Positions 44,318 through 57,207 are shown, numbered from the stretch's first letter. The stretch is DNA of 64,000 bases from Rotaria sp. Silwood1 (GCA_905250075.1 CAJNOP010000043.1:5792-69791), one strand, 5' to 3'. Numbers and translations: made by a program. The notes: generated by a model not told the origin, from the letters alone.

Positions 44318-45028
44318 TTATGAAAAGCTAGCACGACGAACGCCAGCTCCACGAAATTCCCAATGCCATGGTTCTGATTTAACAGTACGAGTAAATCCAA
44401 ATTTGTGAGCATTTTTGTACAACCATTGATACACTCGACTTCCACCACAATTTGGTCTAGCACGTGTTTGCTTGCCACAATTAGTATTTAAATCCAAAGC
44501 AATACCTCTACCATGATTTGATGTACCAGGTCGAGCAGCTAAATTACCATTGTTGCATCTCTTTGTTACATAACAATTCCAGAAATATTGTTGTCGAGAA
44601 ATAGTACGAAAACCTGAAGCAATTTTTATCGATACACCAGCTTTTCTAGCTGCGGCAGCCATTTTATCGAAAGCACAAGCCGTTGAAGTTGTCATTGTGT
44701 TATCCGACGATGTTGGTGAAAGTGAATATGAACCTGGGTTGACAAGATGTGTTTGTTTGATTTTGACTACTGAATAAGCCTTATTTGCATTGCCCTTGAT
44801 TGATCGAACAGCAGCTTTAGCATAACTTCCACAAGCACCACCACTAGGTTTGCTACTGCCACCACTACTTTTGGGAATACAGCATTGAATATTTGCTGCA
44901 CCAGGACAATGTCCAGCTACAGATGTACCTTTACAAGATGATGTAGATATACATGTTCCACTCTTTCCATTAGCTTTACATGAGGTTGCTCGTACTAAAA
45001 TAAAAAAACATCCGTTTATGTACGACAT
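44318..45028 (-). CDS. M15/VanY-type carboxypeptidase-like protein, copy 3 (diverged)
   Basis: 236 residues in one open frame. One six-cysteine module (CKANGKSGTCISTSSC...CPGAANIQCC), a Ser/Gly linker, then the M15 domain with all key residues (SNHGRGIALDL: H172, D179; SEPWHWEF: E219, H222). It is more basic and clearly more diverged than copies 1 and 2. The N-terminus is uncertain: the frame starts MSYINGCFFILVRA, a weak signal peptide, but TTTTAG just before TACGAGCAACC (45000) looks like a splice acceptor in phase 1, so a separate signal-peptide exon may lie upstream. No such exon was found with confidence. Confidence 0.78.
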   Translation of the reverse strand: MSYINGCFFILVRATSCKANGKSGTCISTSSCKGTSVAGHCPGAANIQCCIPKSSGGSSKPSGGACGSYAKAAVRSIKGNANKAYSVVKIKQTHLVNPGSYSLSPTSSDNTMTTSTACAFDKMAAAARKAGVSIKIASGFRTISRQQYFWNCYVTKRCNNGNLAARPGTSNHGRGIALDLNTNCGKQTRARPNCGGSRVYQWLYKNAHKFGFTRTVKSEPWHWEFRGAGVRRASFS

Positions 45029-45656
45029 TTGCAGATTATACTTGATACAAAAAAAAAGAACTTATTGTCACTTTATAAAAATAATATTGATGAAAACTTG
45101 CTAGATAGATTGGTATATTTTTTTGAAAAACTTTATTAGGATATCTTATGGAAGATTTCAGCCAAGTTTACAGTAAATCATACTGTATCGAGAAAGTAAA
45201 GTCTTTTTCTCGAAATAAAGTTCTCGTAAGAAATCTGGTAAAACAAATGTTGTATCTTAGACAATAACTTTCACGGTATTGTCTTCCACAATATTAAAAT
45301 TGACAATGTCTAATTCTCATTTCAATATGCTTTTTATCGGTTTTTGATTTCTTAAAGTTCTAACAATGTTTCGTTGCCGAGAAAATGCTGCTGAAGTATC
45401 TGTCCAGAGAACAGCTGTCATGGATTCGACAAATCACTAATGTGAAAAGAAATATTGACTCTCAGTATTAAATCGATGTGACCATATGTTTTGAGTTAAA
45501 TATTCTAGAAGATTTGGCGAGTTATACAGCTCAATCAAAACTAAAAAAATTCTCATTAATATTTATCACGAGTAACACTGATTTATCGTTATATCAGACT
45601 ATAAAACTTTCTAATCAGTACCTATAAGATCTTAATTTTCAGTAGATTAAAATTCT
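45029..45656. other. Spacer between M15 copy 3 and the CBM1 gene
   Basis: AT-rich; may hold an unseen 5' exon and the promoter of M15 copy 3. Confidence 0.35.
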
Positions 45657-46268
45657 CTAACCTATGTTTCGTCGTCGTCGACCTATTGTAAATTCCTCTT
45701 CTTCGTCCTGCGCATCAGCAAAGGGATCTTCTTCCATGTCAACTTCTCCAAGAAGTGCCTGTTCCCTTTGTTGAAGTGCATCTAAGTCAACTGTTGAAGG
45801 ATCAGGAAATTCATCAGTCTCAGTTTCTTCTTCTTCAACATCGTCAGGATTGTATAATTCTAAATCTTCTAAATCTTCGTCTGGAATTTCTTCATCTGGA
45901 ATTTCCGAACATACCCATCCAACTGGACAATCTGGTCGACATTGAGAATACCATTGTGAACGTGGTTCACACGGGTAATCAAGACACCAAGTTGCTCCAT
46001 TCCATCCTTCTCCACCACATTGTTCCCAATTTTGTGCACCAGCATCATCTGCATTGCCTCCGAGATAACTTCCAGCTGAAGCACACTCCCAATCACCACC
46101 TGGACATGATGTTTGGCATGATGAAAACCAATTAGATCGTCGAAAACATTGTAATGGCCAATCACATTCTGTTGGTCCTACATATCCTTCACCACCACAT
46201 TGTTCATATAGACGAACCGATGAAACAATAGGCAAGAAAACAATAAGCAAAATAGTAGCCCAATACAT
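45657..46268 (-). CDS. Secreted protein with two fungal-type cellulose-binding (CBM1) modules
   Basis: Single exon, 203 residues. Signal peptide MYWATILLIVFLPIVSS. Two CBM1-like modules follow: YEQCGGEGYVGPTECDWPLQC (from about 20) and WEQCGGEGWNGATWCLDYPC (from about 81), each with the QCGG.G..G...C core and an aromatic-SQC or SSC end (WYSQC, WFSSC). The rest is highly acidic (runs of Glu/Asp) and ends in an RRRR cluster. CBM1 binds crystalline cellulose or chitin and is mainly fungal; no catalytic domain is attached. A fungal origin by transfer is likely but unproven. It may bind wall polymers, possibly aiding a partner enzyme. A TATA-like box sits 35 bp upstream. Confidence 0.8.
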   Translation of the reverse strand: MYWATILLIVFLPIVSSVRLYEQCGGEGYVGPTECDWPLQCFRRSNWFSSCQTSCPGGDWECASAGSYLGGNADDAGAQNWEQCGGEGWNGATWCLDYPCEPRSQWYSQCRPDCPVGWVCSEIPDEEIPDEDLEDLELYNPDDVEEEETETDEFPDPSTVDLDALQQREQALLGEVDMEEDPFADAQDEEEEFTIGRRRRNIG

Positions 46269-46302
46269 TGTCTTACGACTAATGCAAATTGGAGAAATAT
46301 CT

Positions 46303-46310
46303 GATTTATA
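46303..46310 (-). promoter_or_regulatory. TATA-like box of the CBM1 gene
   Basis: TATAAATC on the minus strand, 35 bp before the start codon at 46268. Confidence 0.4.
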
Positions 46311-47094
46311 CGAAGAAAATCTAATGAATTTATATAGTTTACAATTATTTTCTCTTTCCTATCAAATTTCACCATGAAGAAATAGAGAAAAGTCTTAAAG
46401 GCTTTAGGTTTCTCATTTTTTTTCTTAAATTTCTATTTATACTCGTGGCACTTGACTTTACGAAGCATATTGGCATACTTTTATTGGCTGTTTTCATCAA
46501 AGATAAAATATGTGTCGACAAAATATAATAAATCGAAAATTTTTCACGTAAATTAATCCAAAGAATAAGTATCATATTATTCTACTTGTCTTTCCTGTGT
46601 TTGAAAGTGCAATTTTTTATACGAATTAGTGTGATCCACCTTTAAATTTATTAGAAAAATAGAATAATAAATATTTTTTTTTTTGCAAGAACGTTGGAAA
46701 CATTACTTTCGTTTATATTATTGATTAGACCTTTTTACTTAAAAACATTTATTAGTCCATTGAATAATATCAACTTCGTAATAATATTTTACAAACTCGT
46801 ATATAGCATACTTGTTTCATTAGAGCATTTTATTGAGTGAAGAAAATTGAAAGTGTATCATTTACCTGAAAAGTAGAAATCCATTTTAACTATTGAAATA
46901 ACTTCTTATTTTCTCGTTATCTATCTCTCAATATGTTTCTAAACACTGTAAATATAAAAAACTTATAATGATCACAAAAATGCAATAAAACTTTTAGTTT
47001 AGCATTGAATCTATTATGTTCATAATTGGTGTTCGAGAAATAATACTTAAAGAAACAGTAGCATGAATAAAAATAACTACATCATGGTCTCATT
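46311..47094. other. Spacer upstream of the CBM1 gene
   Basis: AT-rich; nothing recognised. Confidence 0.4.
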
Positions 47095-47420
47095 GCTGTA
47101 ATACCAATCGAATGGTACAAATAATGGCATATTTATTTGTATTCTTGTTCAACCATTGATAAATTTTACTTTCACTATAATTAGTGTTCAAATGTTGAGC
47201 AATATATCTGTCATGATTAGATAGCAATTTCAGAAATTTTGTTAACGATTAATGATAAGAAGATCAGAGATAATGGTGATTTCTATATTATTTTTTTAAG
47301 TTGCCAATACCATCTCATACAAAAAAAAATTAGCTATAAATGCAAATGAATATGAACTTGGTTTGGAAAGATGTGTTTTATAAATGTTTATTACTATTAG
47401 TTTTGATTGAATTATCAGTA
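47095..47420 (-). pseudogene. Decayed fourth copy of the M15 peptidase gene
   Basis: On the plus-strand text, ttcttgttcaaccattgata then attagtgttcaa then tcatgatta follow the order seen in the intact copies (41195-41310 and 44415-44530). Further right, caatttcagaaatttt and gaatatgaacttgg...aagatgtgttt match 44575-44590 and 44730-44755. The frame is lost, and several stretches, including part of the active-site region, are deleted. It lies on the same strand as the other three and extends the tandem array to four. Confidence 0.7.
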
Positions 47421-50169
47421 ATAAGACATATTCTTGGCAATGATAAACCCGAAAAAAACAAAATGCCATAAGTCGTTTCTGCTATCGAGTGGAAAGAAAG
47501 TTTTAATATGTCTCGTAACTATCACTCACAAGTTGTTTATCATCCGAAGAAGTTTATATTAGACGAAATGTTTTTAATATTAAAGACACGTATATATTTC
47601 TGATGATTAGATGGATATGTAGATGTTTTGATAAATGAATAAGAATATATTTGAAATGAAAGAAACTCATTGTATATAGACTATCATTTTTTTAAAACCG
47701 CTGTCGTAGTTAACACTGATGAATTGATAGATTTATTATTTGAAAAAAAATCGAATTTCTGTTCGATAGTAGTAACAATATTAAACAATTTCATAGTTGT
47801 AATCCATTGAACGACACATATATCTATAGCTTCACTTGAATATCTGTTCAATTAGTACTTGCACATCATATTTGACACGATGAAAATCAATAAAAATATC
47901 GAAAAGATTTTAATGATCAATTATATTCATTTGATCCTGTATAGTTTATTCACTATATTGTACCTAAATGGTGAATGATGAGATTAGAAAAATCAAATGA
48001 GTAAATTAGTAGCAGTCTTCATTCATCGGCAAAGGTCAATAACGAAAATAGATTCTATCAAGACATTTTAGCAATTGAATATATATTCTATTGTACTGTT
48101 TTATTTTTTTCAAATATTACATTAATTGAAAGAAAACTTTGCATTATTAATTATCTATTATTTGTAAAATCGATGAATAATAGTTTTCTTCTAATGTGGT
48201 ACATATTTCTTTTCATATTAAAAATTAGTCAACAACAATCTTATCTATTTTGAATACATAAATATAGATCAAATTTTCTTAAAGTTCAATGAACAATGAC
48301 ATCTTTCATATATAAATGAAACTAGATATATCATCAAGTAACATTGATGAGTATAAATGTGACTAAAAAACAATATCACTATTGATTGATGAGCTTTTCT
48401 TATCTCTATCTCTATCATATGGCAAGTGTTCTCTTTTTTTTTCTTCGCCTGATGTGATTAAGTTTGGACAGTCGCCTTTTTTTTTTCTCCCATGTGTTTC
48501 AACTAAACACAAGAGAAAAAGATTGCAACAGATCATTGATTATTTTACTTGTCCGCAACGGGAGAACAAACACAAGCAACAACGACGAGACTAATAATCG
48601 GAAATAAATTGTCGATTCTGTCGCTGTTGTATATGCGTGAGTCGTAAAGATCAAACAAATCTTAACAAAAAAAAAATGAATAGCACATGTGGTGCAAGTG
48701 TACTGCCTGATTGCAATTAACCATTGACCACCTCAAAATAAATATGCATACATACACGTCAAACAAGAAGAGGAAGAAGAAGAGGAAGATGTGCTTACGC
48801 CCGAAGGGGTATTCATTCATTGCCTACAGATTCTAATCAATCACAACTGTACTGTCTTATCCATAGAAGAAATCTTTGTGATATGCACTAAAGCAATCGC
48901 AACAACTATAACAAAAGAGAGAAAGAGAGAATCTGTCAACCAAAAAGGTGTAAATGGAGAAAGTACATCAGCTGGACTAGTCGATGTCAACAAGTAATGA
49001 ACAACTGGTTGCTAAGTGTTCATCCACTCGACTTGATGTGAAATGATGAGAAAGTAAGACACATGGAGTATTTAAATTAGATGAAAAAAAAATCAATTTC
49101 CTTTTGTTGTGGTCATACTAGCATTGTCTATTCGTATATAAAGCCTCAAGCTCTAATCAGAATGAGGAAAAGAATTTCTTTCTTTTTTTTTTTATGTATT
49201 ATTCTTCAAATTAAACTATTTTTCTAATGTAAGCAAGTTTATGCCTATCCAGGCTTCTATCCTCAAGATATAGACAGCGTGTAACAAAACAAAAGAAAAA
49301 TGAAATGGCATCAGACTATATTCATCAACATCATTATCTACTAATTAAACAATATTGAGTTCAAGCTTATCGTTTTTTTTTTGCACACCATATGTATACT
49401 TCAACACTTGACCAACAACATTAGTTGTTCTGTATATATAATATGATACATCTATTAATCATTGAAGCAAGGCTTTTTTTTTTTTTACTTTTCTACACAT
49501 GATCAATGAGGCGAAACATCGAAAAGAGAGAAAACAAATAATTCTTACATACATTTATACACTACCTTTGTTCGATCATAGAGCCTAACATCATCACGTT
49601 TCTCGACAATTTAATTGAAGTGTACGTGTACATACTAACGCTCTAAATCAAATATTTGAATCCATACGTCCAACACATTGTAGATCAATACAGCAGATGA
49701 AGAAGAAAAAAGCTGCGAAGGTTAAGTTTTTTTGTATGAGTTAGACGACGACGACATATCATTCATCACTGTCAAGACGAGTAAACATGAATAGTGAAGG
49801 TGCATATAAGGATCAACTATTCGATTAACTTTGATACGTCTATCTTAGTATGAGCATCATTTCTTTTTTTTTTTTCTTTTTTATCGTTTATATATGCCGA
49901 TTAGTCATTTCAGATCTAGTACTGAGTAAGAAGACGTGACACAATTGAGTAGAAGAAAAACTCGGCAGCATTTTCTTTTTGCTTCTTCGTTTTGTTATCC
50001 TTTCTGAGAAAAAAGAAATGTCTGATGCTAGAGAGAGAAGGAGAAAAAAAAATAGTAATAACCAATAGGAAAATTTTCTTCTCGTCAATCTATATGCGTA
50101 ATAGAATAACATAGCTATAGAAAAACACCAATGATTATTTCAATGTAATACATTTAGATTTAGTCGAAT
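47421..50169. other. Intergenic, gene-poor; promoter side of the membrane-protein gene at 50170
   Basis: AT-rich, with purine-rich GAAGAGGAAGAA runs near 48770 and GA-rich stretches. Frames at 48382-48594 and 48791-48997 have no gene-like context. An acceptor-like acatttag just before 50159 hints at a 5' UTR intron for the next gene. Confidence 0.35.
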
Positions 50170-50691
50170 ATGGGTAATGATAATCAATTTGTCGAACAAC
50201 CAGTACCTCCTTTTGTAAATCCGACAACAACAACAACAGCAGCACGAACAACAGTAGCAGCTAAAGATGGTATTGTTGCTATTCAAACACCAGTAGAACC
50301 AGTTGAAAGTCGTCGAACACTACTTGATGAAGAAAGAATTTCAACGAAAACTCGTCGTTCATCTCCTGTATCCTTTATAACAGCTGATAAAATATTTGCT
50401 CTAGGTCTTTTTATTTTATTAATTATTCTTATATCCTACATATTATTTCATGGAAAAATAACTGATGTTAAGCTAACTCGTTTAACAAATAATGATAATT
50501 TAAAACCAACTGAGATTCGTGCATTACTTGAAGAAATGAATCGTACACTTAAATCAATCGAAACTTTACTTATTGAACAAACAAAAAAAACAAATATTAA
50601 TCTTCAATTAAATGGACAAGATATACGAGAATTTTATTCGAATCATACAGTATTAAATGAATTTTTACGTCAATATAGAGAACGTTCTTAA
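50170..50691 (+). CDS. Single-pass membrane protein, unknown function
   Basis: One exon, 173 residues, with the codon use of the other genes. Residues 1-70 are Thr/Ala/Pro-rich and then basic; a hydrophobic helix spans about 74-95 (KIFALGLFILLIILISYILF); the C-terminal 75 residues are polar with heptad-like leucines (IRALLEEMNRTLKSIETLL), a likely short coiled coil. No signal peptide, so probably a type II or tail-side anchored protein. No family recognised. The start is the first ATG of the frame, shortly after a possible 5' UTR splice acceptor. Confidence 0.65.
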   Translation: MGNDNQFVEQPVPPFVNPTTTTTAARTTVAAKDGIVAIQTPVEPVESRRTLLDEERISTKTRRSSPVSFITADKIFALGLFILLIILISYILFHGKITDVKLTRLTNNDNLKPTEIRALLEEMNRTLKSIETLLIEQTKKTNINLQLNGQDIREFYSNHTVLNEFLRQYRERS

Positions 50692-53600
50692 ATCGATTTC
50701 TTCTTCGTCTTCTTTTTTCTTTTTAACTAATACAATCAATATTGGTTTTTTCTGTATATCCCGGCTTTTATTAAAATCTTGTCAAACATTTTTCACATGT
50801 ATTGTTTTCTAGTTTGTTCCATTTATATGCATACCAACAAATATTTTAACGTATGATTTAGTTTTTTTTTGGAGAAAAATACACTTTCTTGTGAGGTAAA
50901 CGTATGATTCAGATTGGTAGCGTGTGACTAAAAAAAAAAGAAAAAGAAACGAAGCCTATATTATAGATGATTAATTCAGCCTACAGCTGCATATGTAAGT
51001 AATGTCTCCGTCTCGTTTCACTTATTTAGCATAGTACAGTCACGCACGTCCTATTGAGAAGAAACAAGAAAGTGATAGGAGTGGTTTAACATCTGTTTTC
51101 ATCTAGAGGAAAAAAAGAATTAATTTCCGTTTGTATGAAGTGTGACAGCCATCCAGACACATTGACTTTTCAAAAAAAAACAAAAAAAAACTCAACAAAT
51201 GAAACATATTATTGAAACAGAGAGAAAAAAAATGGTATACTTTTTTATATATTCTTAGTTTTGATAAAATAAACTTTTAAAATCCGAAACATTTAATACC
51301 AAAATAAAACTCATAGTTCAATGAGTCATTGTTGAGTAATATTTGAATTAGTATTACATGAAAATTAACCATCAATGTCAAAAGAAGTTTTTGCAAAAAA
51401 AAGAGATAATTTATTGAATATGTGAATATATTTATAATACGTTCTTGTTATTTATCATTAGAAGTGTTGATTTATTTCTAATATTCTTTATTCTAAAGAA
51501 TACATATAAATAAAATACAGATAAATTAATCCTTTCTTTTTCATGACTAAAGTTTAAGGTCTGGAACTGAAATTCGTCCAGCATCGTGATCACAATATTC
51601 CCTAGTATGCATATAAAAAGTTTAAATTTCATCATTTATCAACATATAATTGCAGAAAAAACAAAAAAGAAATACTTTGCATAATGACACTACACTGCAA
51701 GAAGTATATTTCTTTCTCTCTTTTATAGAATGATTCACTTAAATTGAATAGTTTTTCCTTTCAATCTTGGTTTCTATTATGCCGCACAGATGACAAGTAC
51801 GACAAATCTATATCTATCCCCTTTTTTACCTTTAGTTATTTTCGAAACGCTGGCTTCTTATGATATTCTTATGACATGTTCTGCTTCCGTTCATGTTTAT
51901 TTTCAATTATTTTTGTTTTTTTCCTAGTTCATTCACATTAATATTGGTGACCGTCTGGAAAATAAAGAAAAAGCTCAATATAGATCTGTTAGATCAATCA
52001 CACGTTATCATTCTCTTAAAGCATGAGTTTAGCACATGCCATAACATAGTATATTTGTCTGAATAGCAGAATAAAAGTTTTATGAAGAATATTATGTTCG
52101 GATTATTGTTATAAAATGTGCAATAGATGCAACTTAATTTAGGATACAATTAGTTTCGATATGTCTTATAGTTCGAGAAAACAAAATAAAAAGAAAGGTA
52201 CCTATGGATGCCATTGACGAAGAAAAGGTAATTAAAATATCCTATTGTTATGTCAACTATTTGTCTCTTAACGTAACAAAAAAAAAAAAAGAAATCTTTC
52301 TTTACTTTTTTATTCATCTTTATTATATAAAGTAAAGATAAATTAACAATCCTCCTTATTATTCTGATTCATTTCTTTGTAATTAAGAATGAATAATTTC
52401 AAAAAGAATACTTCTAAACAGAAGACTACTATTGTTGCTTGCATATATTCAATTCTTAAATTTTGCAAATAATTTTTACATGAAAGAATAATAACGATCA
52501 TTGTTACTTTCGTTTATTGATTTTATTTTAATTATGAATACTCGTCTTATATAGTCGATACGTATTTTCTATTCTAATGTTTTAAGTTTTTGTATGATTT
52601 TCACCTATCCGTGATTCGAATGTTATTCGAAGGCCAAGAATTATAATTTGTTTGTAAATATGAGATGACTGAAGTAATATTATTCGAGCAGTTGAGTGGA
52701 AAATGATTGTCTTTCTTGATTGCATTTCATTCTTCGATTCATAAAATTTATTGTTTCATTAGAACAGGTGTTAGTATTCTATTTTTTCACTTGTTAAGAA
52801 TACATCGCTGCAGAGAGTTTTGCTATGTTCCTCGAAAGAAAATGTTTTTCTTTTATAACTTTGTTATTATGTTTTTGTAAAAAAAAACATTTGTCTAGGT
52901 CGTTGTTCGTCCCTGAAACGTAAACATCATAGATACATAGTGCATTCAATATATATCATTGTCCGATATCAATAAAGAAAGGTCGGTGAAATCGAAGATA
53001 GAAAGGTGTGACACATAACTTCTTGCTCTGCTAACTGAAGATTCGAGACGAGATGCTAAAATTTTTTCGTGACTCGACCCGAGTCGAGCTTTGATAGATA
53101 TTTTAGAATATAATATACTTGAAGAATATAACATTTCCCACTTGTATCCAATGGAATCTTCAAGAAATCATTAATTTCGTCAGTAATGTCAAAATAAGTA
53201 ATTATTTTATGTTTATTTACTTGGTAAACATGAGTAGGATGAAAAGAACTTAATTATTGTTATTAATGGTTGGATCATTCTACTATAGTTAACATCAGAC
53301 AAAACTAATATCTTTTCTGCATGGTATACGCAAAGATATGACATAATTACAATTTGACAAGAAAGTCAGAAGAGTTTAAAAATAAAATGAGTTCCAAGCA
53401 CAAAATTTTTAACACTGAATGTTTTCTTTTGTATACTAGATAGGTTTAAACAAATATTCTTTTCAACATATGAATTTTTTTATTACAAAGTGCTGATGGA
53501 AAACTTGACAGACTGATGAAAGTTAATGCAGTTGTATAACATACTAGAAGTATTCTTATCTATCATTCTATTGTATATTGCATCATTTCCATTTCTAAGT

Positions 53601-55073
53601 AATTCTTGATACCGAACAAGTTCTCATTGATTTCTAATTTTTGTCGTGAATGTCTATTTCTTTTAGGATATACAAAGTTGTACATTGAAGTATGAATCAT
53701 GATTACATGATGCATCTAATATGTTAAAGAATAAATAATGCTTTGTTTTATAATAGTATGAATGGAAGGATAGCCTGCAGAAGTACGATGGACCAAACTA
53801 TGGAAGATAAAATAAAACAGTTGAAATTTGTCGTGATATTTAATAATAGGACTGGAACTTGAAAATATTTATTTTATATTTGAAGTGAAAGTTAAACCGA
53901 GAGTCGATATACATTCATTCTTCCTTATTTCAAGAAGTTAGATGAAATGATAAAATAATGATTAGTTTAATATATGATTGTATCCTTGCAGACATCTATT
54001 TGACAATAGAAAGGAATAAAGATAAATTAAATGGATGTATTAAAAATTCTGAATGGGATTTAGAAGATAGATTGTACGATTTCTTGCACTTCATCTTGTT
54101 TATTTTGCTTTCAGTTTATCAGTTATCAATAGTGCTCTTAAATACGATTGTTGCACAATATCATATTTATTCATCTTTTTTACCATTCGAATCTGTCAAC
54201 ATTTACTCACTATGTTACAAATGTTGTTTTTATGTAATGAGACATACTGATAGAATTGTTCTCAATTTCCAATAAGTATTATGTTTTTTATTTTATAGTG
54301 TCTTGTTTTCTCATAAGTTGTATAACAATACTAGGATTTTGTTTAGTACCAGATAATCGAAAAAAATTAAGATTGCACAAGTTGAAATCTCATTTTTAAA
54401 TATAAAAGATTTACAGAGTTTTTCACGCTGTTTTCTATTGTCATATCTAGTTTACTTATGTCGGATATTATTCCACCGAGTTCAACAGCCATTTTCACTG
54501 ATAACTGTTTATTCCTTATGCGTTATATATATGTCTATAATCTTTGTTACTCTCTGCATGTTGTTGATTTCACTTTATTTTAGAAACACGAAATATATAG
54601 AATGCTATTATGAAAGTCTTATTGTATGATAGATAGAAACCGGAAGCTTCAGGATGCAGATTCATAAATGCATTTGTTATCATATTGCTTGAGTAATGTG
54701 TATTGAGCAGCCTGAATACGGTTTAACGTGGTGCTCTATTCATCATCAACGATCTCCCACAATCGTTCGATCAGATAACATTAGTTGAAATATTAACAAG
54801 CAGGCGCTTCTATATTTCGCCAGCAGTGTCGAATATCATTATTCGTTCAGTATTAATCTTAAGACGACACGGCTATGATGATGATGACGACCACTTATCA
54901 GCTGTATTATTCACGTATAAAATAGATATCTCCCATTCAAAATTCCGCATGACTGTCTCTCAATTAGCTATCCTTACGAACTACATATAGCGAGAAGGAA
55001 ATCATGAGAATGAGTCACAAGATTGGTCATTTGTAGTTATGATTATCGACCATATATTCCTGCATTACTTGCC
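50692..55073. other. Long gene-poor stretch
   Basis: About 4.4 kb of AT-rich DNA. Two plus frames, 53958-54275 (105 codons) and 54438-54629 (63 codons), are hydrophobic and could be chance in T-rich DNA. No repeat with clear ends seen. Confidence 0.4.
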
Positions 55074-55228
55074 CTAGATCTGAGGTCTCTTTGGACTAAA
55101 TCGAATACGATTCAGTCCAACCCATGGATCAAATCTTGAACAATATGTAAAGTTTTCAAAAGTTGTTGCATATTTCCACTGAATTATTTTTTCGAAACTT
55201 CCATTTAAATCTTCTATTTCACTATCAT
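55074..55228 (-). pseudogene. Isolated exon-like segment, unidentified
   Basis: After an acceptor-like TTTTGTAG (minus strand, exon from 55228) an open stretch of about 50 codons with gene-like codon use ends at TAG (55074). It reads DSEIEDLNGSFEKIIQ... ending NRIRFSPKRPQI. No matching upstream exon was found, so it may be a last exon of a gene I could not trace, or a relic. Confidence 0.25.
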
Positions 55229-55713
55229 CTACAAAATAGTATTCATCCGAAAGGATCAAGTTTATTTTGAAACAACAAACCATCGACATGTGTTGTTATT
55301 AAAAGTTAAAAAAACAAAACATATCATTCTGTTGAACAGTTTTTAGTTTTTCAACAAAAAACTCAGAATTGAAGATTTTATAAACTGTCAAACATGTTTG
55401 CTCATTCATATGTTAAAAATTTATTTAATGCAATCAACTGAATGGCTCATGGACTGGCGTTCTTCTACCTAGCTCAATCTATTGAGAACTCTACTCCAAA
55501 TCATCGTCATCTTCAATTATACATAAAAAAGTCATCGATCTATAGAAACGAAATTATGCATATTTGCTAATAAACAAAAACTTCATTTGTGAAAATATAA
55601 TCTACTGAACACAAAACGATATGATTGTTTTTATTCCTTTTTTTAACCGAATTTTAAATACAGTAAAAAAACTGAATATTGACCTACAATATATAGAAAA
55701 GAAAAATTAAATT
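55229..55713. other. 3' flank of DMAC2
   Basis: AT-rich; nothing recognised. Confidence 0.35.
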
Positions 55714-57207
55714 CTAGTTCTGACGAATAGACTGCTGTCTATTATCATCGACATGTTCTTGGCCACTCTTTTCTTCATCGATCAGTTTTACTTCATCTTG
55801 TTGTTGTTGTGTATCACCTGCTGTTAGAAGTCCTGCAACTACTGCACTTTCATAATCAACACCTTCAACTAAACATCCAGGTACATTTTCTTCAAAGATC
55901 ATCGTTGCTGCTTCTTTACCATCGAAAGATGGCAGATTGAAAAGACGAAGTTTTTTTAATGATCTAAATGAAAAAAAAATCAATCTTAATTTAAATACAT
56001 AAAAAATAAAAAAGGCAAATACATACTTCAGACGACTAAGTGCAAGTATTCCCGTAACACCAACTAATGGACATTCACTTATATCAAGAAATAATAATTG
56101 ATCTTGAAATTCATAAGCAAGTCTAGAGAGAAACCAATCATCGACATGACGACATTTAGCCAAATACATTGCTTTAATATTTGCACAACCAACTAAATTA
56201 AATAAATGAACAAATCTATGTAACTATGTTATAATAAATAACAATCATACCTCGATATTTACCTACCGTAATGATCTAATCCGTCAATATTAATAACTGA
56301 TTGTGACAGATCAACAGCTTCTAATTGAAAATTTAAATTCAATGCTAATGTACCCTTGGGTTTTTCTAATTTAGTTATCCATTTTTGACGACCACTCATA
56401 CGAAATCTACCATCATATTCTATTGTTCGAGATGCTCCATAAACATCAGGTCCTTGTTCAAAAAAATCTTTTTCTGAAAATCTATATTTTAATCATATTT
56501 AACAAAATCACTAAATAGTTGAAAAATGATTGACGTACTCATTTCGTTTTTGATAATTACGCATTAAAATTGTTCTTTTTAAAAAACCCGGTTCATTAAC
56601 ACGAGCTTTATATGATTGAATAACATCAACAATAGCACGAGATTTACCAGGAATATCTAAATTTGATTTTGTTAACCAATAAGGTTTTTGTTTTGGTATC
56701 CTCTCTAAAAAAAACCAATCAAAAAAATGATGCATTTTATTTAAACTAAATTAGTGTTGACTGTTCGAACATGCAAAATCACAAAAACTGATAAGGATCA
56801 TAAGAAAAACAAAAATAATCTTGATTTGAGAATCTTTTTATGCTATTCATATCTTTTGCCACAAGTAATAATAAAATTTGAAAATATTCTTTCAAATCAA
56901 TTTCTGTATTTTGAAATTTTGATAATAAGTGTTTGGATGAACTGATGGCTCACACTTGTATTTTCTATATGCAAAAATTAATCAATAGAACGATGAAGTA
57001 TACAATAGAAAAAGAATTATCAGTCTTATTTGAACTGTTCCCATGAAAGAAGATAACTTTTAGCATTAATTTCGTGTTATGGGTTATTTTACGAATTTTC
57101 GAGACTTTGTTTTTCAATGTTATTCCTTTCGAACACTTAACACATTCATTTCAAGTCTTACCTTCCGTAACATTCTTTAAACTTCTTAATATAAGTGAAA
57201 ATCGCAT
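55714..57207 (-). CDS. DMAC2: DMAC2-like protein (ATP synthase subunit s-like), complex I assembly
   Basis: Five exons: 57207-57162, 56704-56539, 56481-56267, 56192-56027, 55963-55714; 280 residues (human 257). The start MRFSLILRSLKNVTE is basic and hydrophobic, fitting a mitochondrial presequence. The middle has YGASRTIEYDGRFR and QSVINIDGLDHY; then leucine-rich-repeat-like segments ANIKAMYLAKCRHVDDWFLS and FLDISECPLVGVTGILALSR, and LKKLRLFNLPSFDG. This order matches animal DMAC2/ATP5S-like proteins, which help build the distal membrane arm of respiratory complex I. The C-terminal tail is Gln/Glu-rich. Intron 1 is 457 nt without a recognised repeat. The PrimPol stop lies 182 bp upstream on the same strand. 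Confidence 0.85.

Noticed and set aside
45755-46135. Plus-strand frame of 126 codons opposite the CBM1 gene
   Set aside because: Shadow frame; its residues follow from the antisense of the acidic and CBM1 coding sequence.
53958-54629. Two hydrophobic plus-strand frames that could be a membrane protein
   Set aside because: No start context, splice pair or motif; T-rich DNA readily gives hydrophobic frames.
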